Source: Sycon ciliatum (lineage: Eukaryota; Porifera; Calcarea; Leucosolenida; Sycettidae). Taken from it: a DNA stretch of 64,000 nucleotides. The stretch spans positions 7,450,329 to 7,514,328 of the forward strand of contig NC_088651.1 of assembly GCF_964019385.1 (NCBI RefSeq), read 5' to 3'. A program made the translations under genes and the position numbers. The notes below the pieces were generated by a model. It saw only the letters and a list, made by a program, of their open reading frames with translations. It did not search any database and was not told the origin of the DNA. Of the stretch, positions 61,923 through 64,000 are shown one piece after another (position 1 is the stretch's first letter; the number at the start of each line of letters is the position of its first letter).

Positions 61923-62420
61923 CAAGGAAGATCGACTGCTTGCTGGCGCTGCTCGAGCTGCTGATGTTGCAGTGCAGAGCGAAGCAGCCTCATCGCTCAG
62001 GTGTGCGGAGAAAGTCATCTGAGTTCGAGCTGTGGCTGTGTGCACGATATGACAGACTTTCACATTATGCACATAGCCACCAAAGTAAAACTCATGGACA
62101 CTATCCACGGGCTTCTTCACTAGTACTACTCCATCAGCTCCCTAGCCCTCTTCCCTGTCGTCGGCGACTTGCCCCTGCGTTGGAGATGAGCACGCATGGT
62201 GTGGCACTAACTCTGGGAAACAGAAGTTCATCCACTCGGACGCATGACAAAGTTGGGCATGATGAAGGTACACTCGATCTGGTGCCCCTCTTAGTTCTAG
62301 GAGCATCAGGGTTCTGCATAGAGAAGCATTCTCTACATCGACAGAGGAGAGAAGGTAGAGAAAATAAAAATAAATTTCAATCTACAGTAATACGAAATAT
62401 CCACTGACTGCGGAAAACTA
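61923..62420. other. Transposon interior without a recognisable gene
   Basis: Just after the THAP remnant, a + strand frame near 61950-62010 reads AARAADVAVQSEAASS before stops. This may be the degenerate linker following the THAP domain. An open + frame of 155 codons (61940-62407) and a - frame (61725-62120) cross the region, but neither shows a family motif, and the - frame is largely antisense to the THAP remnant. Composition is less AT-rich than in the satellite until about 62350, where a short AT-rich tract begins. I take this to be where the missing middle of a longer element was deleted. Confidence 0.5.
62363..62374 (+). promoter_or_regulatory. Possible polyadenylation signals (AATAAA twice)
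   Basis: AATAAA occurs at 62363-62368 and again at 62369-62374 in an AT-rich tract downstream of the + strand THAP remnant. The position would suit the 3' end of that gene in a deleted element, but the motif is short and the tract is A-rich, so it may be chance. Confidence 0.3.
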
Positions 62421-62426
62421 ACTTAC
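62421..62426 (-). other. 5' splice donor GTAAGT
   Basis: On the - strand the SAP-like frame reads ...GAGTTATTGGAGG, then G followed by GTAAGT, a consensus donor. Reading through instead gives a TAA stop one codon later. The coincidence of motif end, donor and stop supports a real exon boundary, in phase 2. Confidence 0.6.
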
Positions 62427-62581
62427 CCCTCCAATAACTCAGGCCTTCTTTTTCCAGACAGATACGCACCCTCATTCAGCAGAAAACTGTTCAGTTCCTT
62501 CACAGACCATTCTTTATTTGACAGCTCCTCCACGGGTTCCACAGCCATCGATGGCAAACCACTCGGCACTCTCTCCTCCAT
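62427..62581 (-). CDS. First coding exon with SAP-like domain (partial)
   Basis: The ATG at 62581 (context GGAGATGG) opens 51 codons plus 2 nt, ending at a GTAAGT donor. Near residues 24-51 the product has WSVKELNSFLLNEG followed by AYLSGKRRPELLE. This matches the SAP pattern of two short amphipathic helices around a G-x-x-x-SGK turn and an ELLE end. SAP domains bind DNA. In invertebrate mobile-element proteins, from memory, similar N-termini precede SWIM-finger or YqaJ-nuclease-type regions, but none of those parts is found here. The upstream residues are acidic and low in complexity (PVEELSNKE). The exon lies just inside the right terminal repeat, whose spacer may hold its promoter. It is open and looks better preserved than the THAP remnant. 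Downstream exons are missing or unrecognisable, so the gene is incomplete. Confidence 0.6.
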
Positions 62582-62650
62582 CTCCAAAATGGAAAAATAC
62601 AGTGTTTCACCATGCTCAACAACTGATACTCTGCACAAAAATCGAAGAGG

Positions 62651-62695
62651 ATGCCCCGTCTCGGATCACGTGACCGTTATTGTGCAAAGGGTCTA
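62651..62695 (-). repeat. Right terminal inverted repeat
   Basis: This is the reverse complement of the left repeat: an outer 19-bp box at 62677-62695, a 13-bp spacer at 62664-62676 and an inner 13-bp box at 62651-62663. The spacer is 2 bp longer than on the left and contains the palindrome TCACGTGA. The repeat also lies just upstream of the - strand SAP-like exon, so it may double as that gene's promoter region. Confidence 0.92.
62666..62673. promoter_or_regulatory. TCACGTGA palindrome (E-box) in the right TIR spacer
   Basis: This perfect 8-bp palindrome contains CACGTG, the core bound by many bHLH-zip factors. It lies 85-92 bp upstream of the ATG of the - strand SAP-like exon and is absent from the left repeat's spacer. 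It may be part of a promoter. The assignment rests on the motif and its position only. Confidence 0.35.
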
Positions 62696-64000
62696 TTATG
62701 GTGCTATTTTCTATGTCCAGCAACACAACAAAATGAGGATGGTCATTGTCATTTTCTGAGCTGCGAACGGGCAGAAAGGTGAGAAAATGTCGGATTTTGA
62801 CCATTTGTGCTGACCTTTCAATTTCAACGTACCTCTCTATAACATGACCAAGCTGTAATTTCAGTGGTCGCATTGGTTTGATTTTTGGTTTGCTTGTAGG
62901 GCGCTGGCACCCGCATTCAGTGACCCAGAAAATTTGGCACTGCTGTGAATAGTTTAGTCGCAAAGTGAAGATTCACGGGTAAAAAGCCCCAAACTTCTAG
63001 ATAGGTTCTTTTTCAGCTTTCAGCAGCCCTGGGTGAGTTCTTTAGAGAAATGTGGCTCTTTTTCATGGTGCTCTTGTCTATGTCCAGCAACACAACGAGA
63101 TGAGGATGGTCATTGTCATTTTCTGAGCTGCGGACGGGCAGAAAGGTGAGAAAATGTCGGATTTTGACCATTTGTGCTGACCTTTCAATTTCAACGTACC
63201 TCTCTATAACATGACCCAGCTGTAATTTCAGTGGTCGCATTTGTTTGATTTTTGGTTTGCTTGTAGGGCGCTGGCACCCGCATTCAGTGACCCAGAAAAT
63301 TTGGCACTGCTGTGAATAGTTTATTCGCAAAGTGAAGATTCACGGGTAAAAAGCCCCAAACTTCTAGATAGGTTCTTTTTCAGCTTTCAGCAGCCCTGGG
63401 CGAGTTCTTTAGAGATATGTGAGTCTTTTTCATGGTGCTCTTGTCTATGTCCAGCTAACCAACGAGATGAGGATGGTCATTGTCATTTTCTAAGCTGCGA
63501 ACGGGCAGAAAGGTGAGAAAATGTCGGATTTTGACCATTTGTGCTGACCTTTCAATTTCAACGTACCTCTCTATAACATGACCCAGCTGTAATTTCAGTG
63601 GTCGCATTGGTTTGATTTTTGGTTTGCTTGTAGGGCGCTGGCACCCGCATTCAGTGAACCAGAAAATTTGGCACTGCTGTGAATAGTTTAGTCACAAAGT
63701 GAAGATTCACGGGTAAAAAGCCCCAAACTTCTAGATAGGTTCTTTTTCAGCTTTCAGCAGCCCTGGATGAGTTCTTTAGAGAAATGTGGCTCTTTTTCAT
63801 GGTGCTCTTGTCTATGTCCAGCAACACAACGAGATGAGGATGATCATTGTCATTTTCTGAGCTGCGAACGGGCAGAAAGGTGAGAAAATGTCGGATTTTG
63901 ACCATTTGTGCTGACCTTTCAATTTCAACGTACCTCTCTATAACATGACCCAGCTGTAATTTCAGTGGTCGCATTGGTTTGATTTTTGGTTTTCTTGTAG
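62696..64000. repeat. 367-bp satellite DNA array, right part
   Basis: The same satellite resumes inside a monomer directly after the insertion (TTATGGTGCTATTTTC) and runs to the window end, about 3.5 monomers. Allowing for the 1286-bp insertion, 63340-64000 matches about 60220-60880 at an offset of 3121 bp, which is five monomers plus the insertion. Shared private changes support this: GTGAACCAG, TTTAGTCACAAAG and CCTGGATGAG occur in both. The array continues past the right edge. Confidence 0.97.

Larger units (their letters stand above)
61410..62695. mobile_element. Degraded DNA transposon with TIRs, THAP and SAP-like remnants
   Basis: A 1286-bp non-satellite block splits one B-type monomer. 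It begins TAGACCCTTTGC and ends GCAAAGGGTCTA, with imperfect inverted repeats of about 44 bp. It carries a frame-broken THAP domain on the + strand and a SAP-like first exon on the - strand, both pointing inward. No intact transposase is present, so it would depend on another copy to move. Compared with the unoccupied paralogue, the insertion adds exactly 1286 bp. The ends are therefore TAGACCC...GGGTCTA with no target duplication, or AGACCC...GGGTCT with a 2-bp duplication (AT), or at most 3 bp (TAT). This does not fit the 8-bp duplications of P elements or TTAA of Kolobok, the families best known for THAP transposases. The superfamily is left open. Confidence 0.85.

Noticed and set aside
61940-62407. 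155-codon + strand frame in the transposon interior
   Set aside because: No family motif is visible, composition is low in complexity, and its start lies inside the decayed region after the THAP remnant. It is open by chance, as far as I can tell.
61410-62695. Insertion as a retrotransposon or processed gene
   Set aside because: It has paired terminal inverted repeats, no poly-A tail at either junction, no long terminal repeats and no reverse-transcriptase motif.

Overview
The window is almost entirely one satellite DNA array. A monomer of about 367 bp repeats head-to-tail, about 170 times, from base 1 to base 64000 and runs off both ends. It is interrupted once, at 61410-62695, by an unrelated 1.29-kb insertion. 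The insertion has imperfect terminal inverted repeats of about 44 bp and carries remnants of two animal-type genes, so I read it as a degraded DNA transposon. There are no convincing host genes, no tRNA or rRNA genes and no CRISPR array.

The array (1-61409 and 62696-64000) is built from a few monomer types, called A, B, C and D here. They differ mainly in one variable window, with a second short diagnostic block further along. The monomers are organised in higher-order repeats (HORs) that change along the array: a 5-mer (1832 bp, 368-5285), a near-identical tandem pair of 15-mers (5506 bp each, about 7004-18015), a 3-mer (1101 bp, 18379-20580), a 2-mer around 23.5-25.0 kb, an 11-mer offset (about 4035 bp, 28.7-34.9 kb), a 9-mer offset (3302 bp, 37.5-42.7 kb), a 7-mer offset (2569 bp, 48.1-52.3 kb) nested in a 15-mer offset of 5505 bp (47.1/52.6 kb), and 2-mer, 8-mer and 5-mer offsets near the insertion. 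Small indels and hybrid monomers mark unequal exchange and conversion. Short minus-strand open frames recur in the monomers but look fortuitous.

The insertion holds, on the + strand, a frame-broken THAP zinc-finger sequence (CSNRHP, SFHAFPGY and CSEHF landmarks). On the - strand it holds a short first exon encoding a SAP-like helix-turn-helix segment and ending at a canonical GTAAGT splice donor. The rest is degenerate. The two gene remnants point inward from opposite ends, as in a two-gene element that has lost its middle. A paralogous monomer at 58424-58741 gives the sequence without the insertion, so the inserted length can be fixed at 1286 bp.

Organism: a eukaryote and almost certainly an animal, judged from the long satellite with HORs, the THAP domain and the spliced SAP-type exon. 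Mobile elements with THAP and SAP-like N-termini are, to my knowledge, abundant in ticks and some other invertebrates, so an arachnid is a reasonable but unproven guess. The array could be centromeric, pericentromeric or another heterochromatic block; the sequence alone does not say which.
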